The notes below the pieces were generated by a model that worked only from the letters and a program-made list of their open reading frames with translations, had not been told where the DNA came from and ran no database searches. A stretch of 64,000 bases of DNA from Chrysophaeum taylorii (Eukaryota; Sar; Pelagophyceae; Pelagomonadales; Pelagomonadaceae). The stretch is from positions 164,246 through 228,245 of the forward strand of contig JAQMWT010000318.1 of the NCBI GenBank assembly GCA_029834535.1, in the 5' to 3' direction. The translations under genes were made by a program, and so were the position numbers. Below, piece after piece: positions 12,022 through 21,734 of the stretch. Position 1 is the stretch's first letter, and each line of letters opens with the position of its first letter.

Positions 12022-12708
12022 GTGAACGCTTCTATGGGACCTAATGTCCTTAAGGAGTTAGTTAGGGCCTAAATCCCTACCTTGAGTAGTACCACGTGAC
12101 AAGCGGAATGGTCTGTACACGCCGAAGACTGCACGCAGTCTCTACCATGTACCCGGAGAGGGTCAAATCTCTCCAATTGGGGTCCTGTAGTTAGCTAAAT
12201 CCGGCTCGTTCGTCAAGGTCTCGGCCGCTCGTTTGGATGCGGCCTCGTCAGCAGGATCAAATTCGAAAATGACCCGAGGAGCAGCGTCGTACCCAGAAAT
12301 CCGTTGGTTGAAAAACTAGCCCTCTCGAAGAGTCCTGTCCGTCTTCCGTATTTTCTTTTTACGTGCTAGAAAGAGAAATTACCTATAGGGCGCAAGAAGA
12401 CTGCTTCCCAACCAGAGGATTTGGGTGAGATGGGAAGAATAAGGGTAAGGGAAAGATAGCGTTCTCAACCAACGGACGGACGGACGGAATAAGGGTAGAT
12501 TTCTCTGCAGGGTACGTACCCTCTCTCTGCAGGCTTGTGCGAGGAAGTTCCTGGAGCGATTTGACCCTCCCCGGGTATATGGTAGAGACCGCGTGCGGTC
12601 TTAGCTGTGACTAGATCATCCCGCATGTCACGTGCTATAGTACGCAAGTCGGGAATACACTCCGCACTTCCCAGGGACAATAGATCCCGGAGAGAAGCTT
12701 TCGCACGG
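12022..12708. repeat. long imperfect inverted repeat (foldback element)
   Basis: The left arm, about 12022-12175, pairs with the right arm, about 12555-12708. The best block is 12127-12175 (starting AGACTGCACGCAGTCTCTACC) against the reverse complement of 12557-12606, about 44 of 50 positions identical. The outer parts (GTGAACGCTTCT against GTGCGAAAGCTTCT, and CACGTGACA in both) also match with gaps. The roughly 380-bp interior has no ORF. It looks like an old foldback or MITE-type element; clear target-site duplications were not found. Confidence 0.65.
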
Positions 12709-12799
12709 ACAACGAGGAACAGAGCTACTGCTGCCTAAACAACTGTCTTTACATCCCGTGCTTCAGTCTTAATCTCTCTCTCTCCAGGGCCTCGTGACG

Positions 12800-13833
12800 T
12801 CACGCGCCCAGGCTTTTGCAAAAAAACTCAAAATCTTCGTCCGATGGTGGCCAGCCCTTGAATCGTACGGCGACGAGCATCGCGACGAGCATCCTTTGAA
12901 GGTCCCGTCGGTCCCAGCGCACCACCAGCACCTTGGTCGTAGTCGGCGTAGGCTTCCCTGAGAAAGCAAGAAACGGCGAGGTGGAAGTCGGTTCACACCT
13001 CTCTTCGTTGTGAGGGACGAAACCCTCATCTGGCACGTTTTGGCGTCGAGGCCTGCATGCGGGATCCAGCCATCGCACAGCATTCGGGCAACTCGATCCC
13101 GTATACAGATTCGTTCTTTCGTTGCTGCGTGGTCGACGACCACCCCCGAAGTATCGTCTCCGCGCGGAGGATGATCCGGTTGTCTAGTCCTTGAAAGACC
13201 CACCAACCGACGCGCCTGGTCCGACAGCCTTATGAAAAAGACTCTCGAGCGAGTTGCGGGCCTCACCGAAGCCTTGGTCGTCAACGCCGCCTTTGAGAGA
13301 GGCGAGGTGGAGCACATTCACGTTGATGCTGTCGCCCGGGCTTGAATTCGGCGCCTCATGCCACCGAGGCGCGGCAGAAAAAAAAGAAGAATGTGACGAG
13401 ATCGCGCGCGCTGTGGAAGAGCTGAAGAATGTGACGAGATCGCGCTGTGTGGAAGAGCTGAAGCAACGCGACTCCAACTCGCCGCAAGCCACCACCGTAA
13501 ACGTACTAGTCGGGCGACGGAAGGAAATGCGCGCGAGACAAAGCGGCCTTTCTGGCAAGCGACGTCGTAGTACGCCGACCTTTCTGGCAAGCGGCGTAGT
13601 ACGTTGACATCGAGGCTTGTCTCCTCCTGCAGCAGCAGGGAAACCACGTTGCCCTGCGAGCTCGCGACGTATAATAACCCCTCGTTGCTGGTCTGCTTGT
13701 CTGGTGTCGTATCCACTGCGTCGTCGTCTTCGTTAACGGCAGTCCGTCCCTCGTCGTCGACGCGTGCTCTCCAGCAAGCCCAAAGACGCGGTTGCTCGCT
13801 GTAGTGCGCCTGGCGATCAACCTGCAATGACAC
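12800..13833 (-). other. possible decayed or split gene, unrecognised
   Basis: Minus-strand frames include 13318-13833, 13184-13558, 12769-13317 and 12800-13078. Parts look protein-like: VNVLHLASLKGGVDDQGFGE, KERICIRDRVARMLCDGW, and an end reading VLVVRWDRRDLQRMLVAMLV then GWPPSDEDFEFFCKSLGA. They lie in different frames and no splice pattern joins them cleanly. No known family is recognised. Short tandem duplications at about 13385-13460 and 13550-13610 may have broken the frame. Confidence 0.3.
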
Positions 13834-14177
13834 CTGGAGGAGGACGGACTGACTACCTAAATTACCCAGCGCGCAGGATCAGAATCACAGGCCGCTGCCG
13901 GCTTTTTTTTTTTTCAACAGCAGCAGCAGCAGCAGCAGACGGGAGGTGTAGAAAGGCCCTGTCTTGGGCGAGGAAGTTCCATACCATAGTGCTTTGTTTT
14001 GAGAAAGAATGCCGTAGGTGGGGACCCACCAGCGTTTGGAGGCGCACCTTGATCCAACTGAGCCCCTTGGAAGTACTTTTTTGACCGACGCGGCGATGGA
14101 CCAGTTAACTGTTGTTGATATCGTCGTCGTAACCGTGTGTGTGGACGGCTTTTTTGGGTGAGTCGTTTACGCGGTAG

Positions 14178-15172
14178 ATGCCGCGGCTGCTGCTTCGTCC
14201 CGAGCGGAAGGACCTCGTACCAGGGTGGTTCTGTTCTCCCAGACGGCTTGAAAGGAATACCTTGGAGTGCGACATTCCACTCGAACGCGCATTGATTGGA
14301 GGCGCAGTATGCGAATTAGCGCGTAATCTCTACCGGATTATTACCAAAGTGAAAGTTCGCCGAATAGTAAGGGCAAATCGTTTATTTTGGCCACTTTGCG
14401 ACATGCCCGGACTCGGCTCGCGAGTCACGCCGCGCGGTCGGTCCTTCGAGGCGTGGTGGGTGCCATCGATGGTTGCTGCATCTGGCAGAAAACCCCGGGC
14501 TGTGCTGTCCACAACCCCGCGCGTTACTACTGCGCTCGCAAGGAAAAAAAAGTTCGCACTATTGCTTATTATGGCCATCTGCGACTCTGAGCGGCGCTTC
14601 GGCTGGTTTGACGTCTCGGCTACGACGCACGGCAGTCTTGCATGGGCTAGTACGTTGCTCGGTCGGTCAGCGGGTGAGAAGTGGGCATCTGCCAGCCCTT
14701 TTTTTTTTCTTTCGTAGGTGATTGCGCCTTTACCAACATCCACAGCACGATCTCGGACGACGACTTCAACTTGGAGCACAGCATCAATATCGAGCGAGCC
14801 TTTACGTCCGTCGCTGGGGCATCCTCTGGCGACCCCTCGAGATGGATTTCACCAAGCGCGGAGCCGTTGTTGGCTGTTGCGTGCGCCTCCACGACTTCTG
14901 CATCGACAAAAACAAACCTCGAGCTCGAAGAAGAGTTGCGAAAGGAGGGCGAGGAGAGACTTGAGGTGCAGCCCGGCCGCCGCCGCAGGAAAGCACCTCG
15001 CGTCGATCGCGGTGGTGTCCCTATCGAGAATCTCGATACCGCGTGTCGACGTGATTACCGTCGCGAGGGCTCGCGCACTGCCGACGAGAGGTCCGATCCT
15101 ACCCGGCGCACTATGACTCTCGAGGCGCTCCTCCGCGAGGAGGGGCTTCGGCGCCCTAGGCGGCGCCGTTAA
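14178..15172 (+). pseudogene. PIF/Harbinger transposase 1
   Basis: This is a DDE transposase of the PIF/Harbinger superfamily. The diagnostic GVVGAIDGCCIWQ lies near 14453-14491, followed by NPARYYCARK and, after a frame change, MAICDSERRFGWFDVSATTH and SLAWASTLLG. A 44-bp GT-AG intron at 14674-14717 joins LGRSAG to DCAFTNIHSTISDDDFNLEH in phase 1. The C-terminal signature follows (INIERAF, then in another frame RRWGILWRPLEMDF and VVGCCVRLHDFCID). At least two frameshifts mean it is inactive as read. Such elements also need a Myb-like partner protein; none is visible nearby. Confidence 0.85.
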
Positions 15173-16700
15173 GCAAAGTGAAGTATGACGAAAAGACTCT
15201 CTCTCGATCTCGGCGCCGTCGGCGAAGGTCGCAGGGGTGGGCCGGCCACCTCGGGGCAGAGGGAGCAGAGGCGTGCAGAGGAGGCAAAGAACGTAAGGGG
15301 GTGTGTCGTTGGGCTGCGCCAAGAACAGTGCGGCGGGTTTAAAGACCAATGGCCTCGTCGGGGATCTCCTCGTCTGCGTTGCTGTCTGCAAGATACGGGG
15401 CATCGGGCATAATCTTCTATGACTTCTTCTTCTTCTTCTTCTTCATTAGGAAGAACCCCACGTCCATCCGCGCAGGAGAGCGCCGAGCGACTGGGGGCGA
15501 GGACGAGGGCGGGGGTGGTAGAGGAAGGTCTTCTGGTGGCTTCAGAATATCTTCAATTTCTTGCAGACGGCATCGATAGTAATCGAGCAAATTATAGTAG
15601 CTCGCGTCGAGCTTCGGCTGGATCTTGTCAACCTCTTCCATCAGGACTATAAGTTAGAGCTGGCCTTCGCTTTCTGGCGCTTTTTTGCCGTCAGGATTAA
15701 GATGTCTCCTTATCAACCTTCTCGATGTGGACGGGCAATTTTTTGAGGGCATCTACGAGCTCGTCGGCGTCGTCGCTGTTGTTGCGCTTCCCCGAGACCC
15801 GGTCCGACCTCACCGAAGCAGAAGACGTCGTAGACCTCGACCTGCGATTGTGAGCGGCCGTGGCTGCCATCAGAGTCAAGCACGAGCATAGAAGACGCCG
15901 TACTTGGTGCAAACCAGATACGTAAAAGTAGACCCGTCTCGTTGGCCTCGTCCTCCTCGATGAACGATTCAAGAAGAAGACCATACCGCTCCGTTCTTCC
16001 TCCGACATCAAACCGTCGTCCCCGTCGCCTTGGCCGGACGCCTGGAACTTGGCAAAGATGCGCGCTGGCAGTCGGAGCGCAGCTTGCTCCCCGACGAGCT
16101 TGGTCGCGGCGACGGTGAACCCGTCGCGCGCTTCAACTTCCGGACGAGCTCAGGAGGAAAACATGAGGATCGGCGGCATACGGACTGTCGTCCAGTTCGT
16201 TCGAGTTCCAGGTCTTGGCCAGCACCTCCCAGTACTGCTTGGTCTCCCTCGCGCGCTTCGAGCGTTTCTCGAGGAAGGGGTCGAGTCCCGACAATCGAGG
16301 AAGGGGTCGAGTCCCGACACTCGAGGAAGGGGTCGAGGAAGGGGTCTCGGGTCTCGTGTCAGGACGATGGCCATGATCATCCGCGCTCGGCAGGGATCCT
16401 GCGACCAGTTCTTCTTCGTCGGTTTTTCGGCGAGCGAGCTGCACGCGGAGGGTTAAGCCGGTTCGAGGGCCGCCGCAGTTTCCGCCTCGCGCGGCCCTGC
16501 GTCGACAGATGCAGCCTCTGACTCTGCGCCCTCCGGCTCCGACTCGGCCGAGTCACTCAGTGTGAAGAGCGTGGCACTCCTCGTTTCCACCTTCTCCTCG
16601 AGCCAAGCCACGAAAGCGGACCAGTTCCAGGCCTTGCACCTGGGCTGCGGCACGCTTTGCTCTGCCGCTTGATCCACATCTCCGCCACGAGGTGTTTGTT
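15173..16700 (-). other. possible split minus-strand gene, unrecognised
   Basis: Several minus-strand frames look protein-like and may be exons of one gene read from about 16680 to 15417. These are 16453-16677 (KAWNWSAFVAWLEEKVETRS then acidic), 16133-16444 (RARETKQYWEVLAKTWNS), 15697-16011 (DDADELVDALKKLPVHIEKV) and 15417-15641 (VDKIQPKLDASYYNLLDYY then a Pro-rich, Lys-rich end). A TTATAG acceptor-like site precedes the last frame. No family is recognised and the splice pattern is unproven. The plus strand of the region shows only shadow frames. Confidence 0.35.
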
Positions 16701-17705
16701 TGTTTGTTTGTTTGTTTTCCGGCCGCGAAACAAGCCTTCGGGGTCCAGGTCTGCATCGTCATCGCAGCCCAGCCGGGTTTGATCGATCTTCAGCGTCGCT
16801 GCCCGAAATCCTCCATATATCCTGCCCTGATTATTATTGGCCAACTTTATCTCTGTAGAGAACGGGTCTATAACCCCTCGGATCTCATCTCGCCTGGGGT
16901 TTCAAAATCGCGTCATAAATTCGCAGAGCCAACACACACAAATTCGCGCAACACACCATGAGAAGAGGATATGCGTCGCCCAGCGTCTCCCTCAACACGA
17001 ATCGACGGCGCTGCGGAGTTTTGCCGACATATTTTTCTGCGGTCCCTGCCGAAGCCTAGCTGTGAGAAAGAAGAGTAGCATGGACGACCCTCTTGAGTCC
17101 GCGGTGTTTCGGGCAAAGGAAGCAACGAACCCAGGGTTCGCCTTCGCTTCGAGTTCGAGTTCCCTACTGGTTCGCGTTCGATTAGTCGGTTCGCGTTTGC
17201 GGCGAGTTCGCGTTCGCTCGGGTTCGCGTTTGCGTCGAGTTCTCGTTCGCGGCGAGTTCGCGTTCGCTGCCTGTCACATTCGCGATTGTCTGCCCTCTGC
17301 ACTAAGTCTTACTCACTTTTCGATAGTACAACTGCGTTGCCGCAGGCCGCAATTTGTGGACGCGGCAGTTTTGGGGAGGGGAGGGGTTTTTAAAGGTCGA
17401 CTGCTAAGAGGGGAGGGGTTGGTTACAGAGTTAAGAACTCCAAGGATAAGGCGGGGCTGGCAAAGAAGGAAGGGGGGGGGAATCAAAGCCGGAGCGTTGA
17501 GTGAGGCGAGAGCAGAGCGAGGGGAGGGGGGATTGGGAGTAAAGGGGAGGGGGTAGTAGGGAGGGTGGTGGTGGTGGTGAGAGAAGCTGCGGCATGTCCG
17601 AGAGTCTTCGACGTTCCGAGACGCGGCGGCACCAGGTGCACGTGAGAACAACATGGCGGTCATATGAATATACCGTGTAGTTGTTTTGATGCCTCTCAGT
17701 CGTCG
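16701..17705. repeat. simple and dispersed repeats, no gene
   Basis: A GTTT microsatellite lies at 16697-16720. A degenerate array of GTTCGCG-type units fills about 17135-17275. At 17393-17421 is a copy of the copia 3'-end sequence (GGTCGACTGCTAAGAGGGG) also found at 2529 and in the 40.5-kb array. It is followed by purine-rich sequence up to about 17600. The small frames here are composition artefacts. Confidence 0.5.
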
Positions 17706-19300
17706 TCAGAAGTCGTTGTCGTTCGCTTCTTCCGCATCTTCGCCGTCATCATCATCATCATCGACGTCAGTTTCTTCGCCTGGAAAATCATGATCGCGGC
17801 CTTGTGTGTTTGGCGTCTTCTTGTAGATTTCCCACAGGCGGTCATAATCAATGTCGCCATGCACGTACTTCCAGAAGGGGTAGTTGTGTTTGATGACGAC
17901 AAACGAACCAAGAATTATAATTATCGGCGATAGACTTGAACGGAGCGCGCTTTTCGTCAGTTTGCCAAATCGGAACACACGTTCCTCGTGCGACTCCTCA
18001 GTTTGAGTCGCGCTGCCTTTACTTTCGAACATGAGCGTCGCAGGCGGGTAATCTGCCCGGATCTTGGGATCAGCGTACGTTTGAGGCAGGTCCACTTCTT
18101 TTGCCTCGAAGAATGCCGTCTCTCTTCTTTGACGAAACGTGACCATTCTGTCCTGGGCATAGAGAGGAACTTCTTGGCCTTTTCTACTTCTGCGTCGTGG
18201 GCTTGCGGAGCAGTTGCGGCCTTCTTCGAGTTGTCGTCACCTAAATCTAGCAGATCGTCGTCGTCGTCGTTGTTATCACTATGGCTCGTTTTGCGTCGCT
18301 TCATTGGGGAAGGCAGCAGCGTTGGCTCCGCTGCTTGCATCAAGTCCACCGCGCGCGCTGCCTCTCTCTCCATGTACTGTCGAACCGAGTCTCTTGACTA
18401 CTAAAGTAGCCTGCGACGCAACAGGGAGCACTTTTTTGTCAATATTGATCGAAGGGCTCAGCATCATCAGGTTGCCGACAGCCTTCTCGGTGGGGCGAAC
18501 TGCGTGCAGCGCCTCACCGGATCTTTTATGCAAATATCCCGAGCAGTTGAGACCAATCCATCGCATTCCCCCCATCCCACCTCATGGAACTTGCGCATGT
18601 TCACGAGGCCCGTCTTGCGCATCATCGGTACATGAAGTGTGTCTCGTTTCAGCTTGTTGAGTGCGCGGACGGTGTTTATGGCGCGAACCATATCGACGAC
18701 GACCGGGACGTCGCCTTCGGTTTGGAGTGTCAGCACATGCAGAGGCTTCATGAAGCCTTTCCTCTTGAGCACTACATCGCCAGTCTCTTGACGACCCCCT
18801 AACCCTGCGATCGCAAACCGTATGGTTGCGATGGAGGACGGCGCCTAACACGCTTGCTCCCTGCGGCGGCCCCTGCCGTCCCGGAGTGAGACGGTGCCTG
18901 CTCGCCTCCCGGGCTGGCCGGTTAGCACCCGGAAAGTCCGCGCCGGGATGGGGTTCGCTCGGTTGGGCAGAACGCGACGGACAGGTCGATTGTTCGTGGA
19001 CCAACACGTCCGCGGCCTGCGACGCTCTTGCACGACCTCGCACAAGACCGCGCGCAGTGGCGGTCCGCCATCAACACGTCCTCGTCCCTCGCCTCTGCCC
19101 CAACTGCGTGAATTTATTTTCTCCATGATACCGGACCGGCTCGTGCCGGTGGTCCGGCCTGGCTCCCATGCTCGGGCGAGGTCTGAAGTTAGTTAGTTAG
19201 TTAGTTAGTTAGTCTTGACGACATCGCAGGGACTCGGGGCTGTGATGGCGGATTCGAGCTGAATGATGATGGCTTAAATGGCTTCTCCTCGTCATCCTCG
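17706..19300 (-). pseudogene. hAT transposase 1, interrupted by a SINE
   Basis: Read on the minus strand, upstream fragments (TGDVVLKRKGFMKPLHVLTL near 18770) lead to VVDMVRAINTVRALNKLKRD. Next come REAARAVDLMQ near 18360, an acidic linker, and the C-terminal dimerisation region typical of hAT transposases (EERVFRFGKLTKSALRSSL near 17940-18000). It ends at 17706 after an acidic tail. A small indel near 18110-18125 splits the last two frames. SINE B sits inside at 18796-19212; removing it and one copy of the 10-bp duplication rejoins the frame (ESLRCRQETGDVVLK). No intact DDE set can be traced, so it is dead. Confidence 0.65.
18796..19212 (+). mobile_element. SINE copy B with LINE-derived 3' part and 10-bp duplication
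   Basis: TCTTGACGAC occurs at 18786-18795 and 19213-19222, bracketing a 417-bp insert. Its head (GGTTGCGATGGAGGACGG) and middle (CTCGCCTCCCGGGCTGGCCGG) match SINE A. From about 19020 it matches the end of the LINE ORF (encoding LHDLAQDRAQWRSAIN) and its 3' UTR, closing with GCCTGGCTCCCATGCTCGGG, GAGGTCTGAAG and TTAG repeats. It therefore carries a longer LINE-derived tail than copy A. It lies inside hAT 1. Confidence 0.8.
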
Positions 19301-19471
19301 GACACGTCACAAGATTTTTTTTTTGTGCACGAAAATTAGTATATACCCCGTTGACACGTGCGACTTCACATAGTTACGGTGCTATTATACAAGTAGGAAA
19401 TCTACACTACGTGTAGGGAGCTAAGGATATACGTACGATTCGTATTCGAAACCACAGCCATCGCTGCGCGT

Positions 19472-19762
19472 GTGCCTTCGAGTAAGGGCTGCGCACAGAT
19501 CACTGAAGCTCACGATGAGCGGGTCTTCAGGTTCAGGAAGCTGACCAAAATGCCGCTTCGCTCTCGCCTCAGGCCCAGGCTGCTCAAGGCCTTCGTAATC
19601 TTCAAACAAAACTTCCCCATTTTTCTGGAAGAAACAAACTCGACGGCGGCATCGACTACGACCGGCTCTGGGCTTTGTTCAAAGAAACGCCAAACACCAC
19701 TGGTGAGCACGACAATCCCGAACAACACCGAGGTTGATGATGAAGAGTCCGGCGCCTTTTGA
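19472..19762 (+). pseudogene. hAT fragment 2 (C-terminal dimerisation region)
   Basis: This plus-strand piece encodes EAHDERVFRFRKLTK and, after a frame change, DYDRLWALFKETPNTTGEHD. Both align with EESHEERVFRFGKLTK and DYDRLWEIYKKTPNTQGRDH of hAT 1. It is a diverged, inverted, frameshifted relative of the neighbouring element about 1.5 kb away. Only the C-terminal end is present. Confidence 0.65.
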
Positions 19763-20316
19763 AAACACTTGATCGCATGTAGTCCTCACACCTCTTCTGG
19801 GCGTCCTCTCGCTCTACCCTTGATGACGGCCTTCTTTTTTCTTTTCGCCGCCTCTTATGACGTGTCTCCGCTTCCTTTCGCCCGCGCCTCTTCTCCTCGC
19901 ACGAATACCAACTCCCGGCCCGCGGCTTCTACGCCATCTTCTCGTCGGCAGCTCTCACCCTGCCTTGCCCTTGTCACCGCCTCCTTCCTGTTCGCAAAGC
20001 CTGTTGCGTGTCCATCTCGCGGCCTTGAGCCGCAAGCCCAACCCGCTCGAGCCTTTCCTGGCTCCCCACCCCGCCCGGGTCCCGGTGGGCTTCACGATCG
20101 CGCACTATGCACGTAAACAAACTTTCGATCAAACGGGCGAGGGCACAGTTACGTAATTGGATGTGTTTCATGGCAAGGGCGACATAAACTCCAACTAGCC
20201 TCCTTTTCCCTGCAACCGCGGACACCCTGCAGACTCGGAGTAGCCGCAGGCGCAAGAGTGCCTTGGACGCCGACATAGGTAGATAGAGCTAGACGGCAGG
20301 CACGGACGTCCCGCGA
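19763..20316. other. no recognisable gene
   Basis: Frames on both strands (for example 19974-20276 minus) show no domain and no codon pattern that favours one strand. No RNA gene or transposon end was seen. Confidence 0.25.
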
Positions 20317-20515
20317 GTGCGGTTAGACAGCGGATACGGTTGCGGACGCAGCTCCGTAGCAGATGCGCACAGCCCCAGATGCGGACACGCCGCGGATGCA
20401 GACACGCCGCGGATGCGGACATGTCGCGGATGCGGACACGCCCCGTCACGCACGAATGCGGATAACGCGCGGACGCGGATGATGAGCGGATACGGACACG
20501 CCTCGGATGCGGGTA
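20317..20515. repeat. degenerate GCGGATGCGGACACGCC tandem repeat
   Basis: About ten imperfect units of a 17-18-bp motif (GCGGATGCGGACACGCC) run through this stretch. The long frames here on both strands (for example 20317-20745 plus) are consequences of the repeat and are not called as genes. Confidence 0.7.
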
Positions 20516-20956
20516 AAGTGTCCGTGAGCATCTTTACAATCTTCAGCCACTGTAAGCTCTACCTCTGTCGAGTCGGCAAGACATCGAGTTCTGGGTCGAC
20601 GACTCCACGTTGCGCAATATCGACAAGCTCGGCGTCTACACGCGCAATGTCGTGTCGTCTACTGCGAGGTCCTCCCTCCGGTAGCGGTAGCCACCCTCTC
20701 TCTCGCAGCAGAGGCGTCGCAGCACCGACTCATGCGGCGTGTTGAAACGAAGAGGCGGAACACCTTTCGAAGGACGAGTGTGTGCGAGGGACAGAAAGTG
20801 CAAGTCAGCGCAGCACGAAAAAACTTTCTTTGCAGCGTTGGGAATTCACTTCAGCAAGTGAACGTGAACCACTTCACCAGCCACGCAATATTGGTGAGGT
20901 GATTTGAAGTGAACACGTCACCCTACGTTTCTATCGTGAGCCTTTGTGAAGTGAAC

Positions 20957-21527
20957 TAACTTCGGACCTCTCCCGGGCATGGGAGCCAGGCTGGGCCGGT
21001 AGTAGCCGGTCCAGGATCACAGAGCAAAAATTCACACAGTTGGGGTAGAAGCTTGGGAAAGTGCATGGATGGCGGACCGCCACTGCGCGCGGTCTTGTGC
21101 GAGGTCGTGCCACGAGTTGAAGGGGATGTCGCATTTCCGGAGTGCCTTGGCGAGCGACCTCCCTTACGTCATCTGCGGAGCCCCCGGTGGGCGCTTGGGG
21201 CGGACCCAAGACGAGAGCATCTTGCGAGGGAGTCGGGAGAAGGGCATGCGGGCGACGTGACCGGCCCAGCGGAGCTGGCGGCGCGTGACGTAGACGTCGA
21301 TGGACTCGAGGCCGAGGCGCCGCCGCAGGATCTCCGTTGAGATGTGGTGGGACCAGGTGTGTTTCCGGGTCACACGACACATGACGCGGGCGCACTGCGC
21401 GTGGAAACACCGCAGCCGGCGGAACAGGACCTCGGTGAGGCACCACGATTCCGCACCGTGAAGGAGGATGGCCAGGACGAGCGAGACATAGACGAGGCGC
21501 TTGGCGCGAGCAGAGACGGAAGTGAAC
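20957..21527 (-). mobile_element. 5'-truncated LINE: end of ORF2 and 3' UTR
   Basis: The minus strand encodes the C-terminal end of a non-LTR retrotransposon polymerase protein: KRLVYVSLVLAILLHGAESW, TEVLFRRLRCFHAQC, LGLESIDVYVTRRQLRWAGH, then a short frame change to SLAKALRKCDIPFNSWHDLA and QDRAQWRSAIHALSQ. This pattern (YG/HGAE.W followed by LRWAGHVARM) is common to many protist and algal LINEs. The 3' end reads GCCTGGCTCCCATGCCCGGG, AGAGGTCCGAAGTTAGTT, the same as the SINE tails. GAAGTGAAC occurs at both ends (20948-20956, 21519-21527) and may be the target-site duplication, but nearby GTGAA-rich sequence makes this uncertain. The catalytic reverse-transcriptase domain is missing. Confidence 0.85.
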
Positions 21528-21734
21528 GCCACTTTTTTTTTTTTTAACGCCAGCGCCGGTCCCTGTCGCGCCCCGTCAGTTCCGTGCCCCCCGCGCGCTA
21601 TTGCCTAGGTCTGGTGCTCTTAGATTCTTTGGCGTTTTGGGGCGAAGGAGGAGTAATTTTGGATGGGGTTCAGTGTTTCTTACTTTAGGCGATGTGAACG
21701 ACCGACCTCGGTATCTTCGTCTGGTTCTTCCTCA

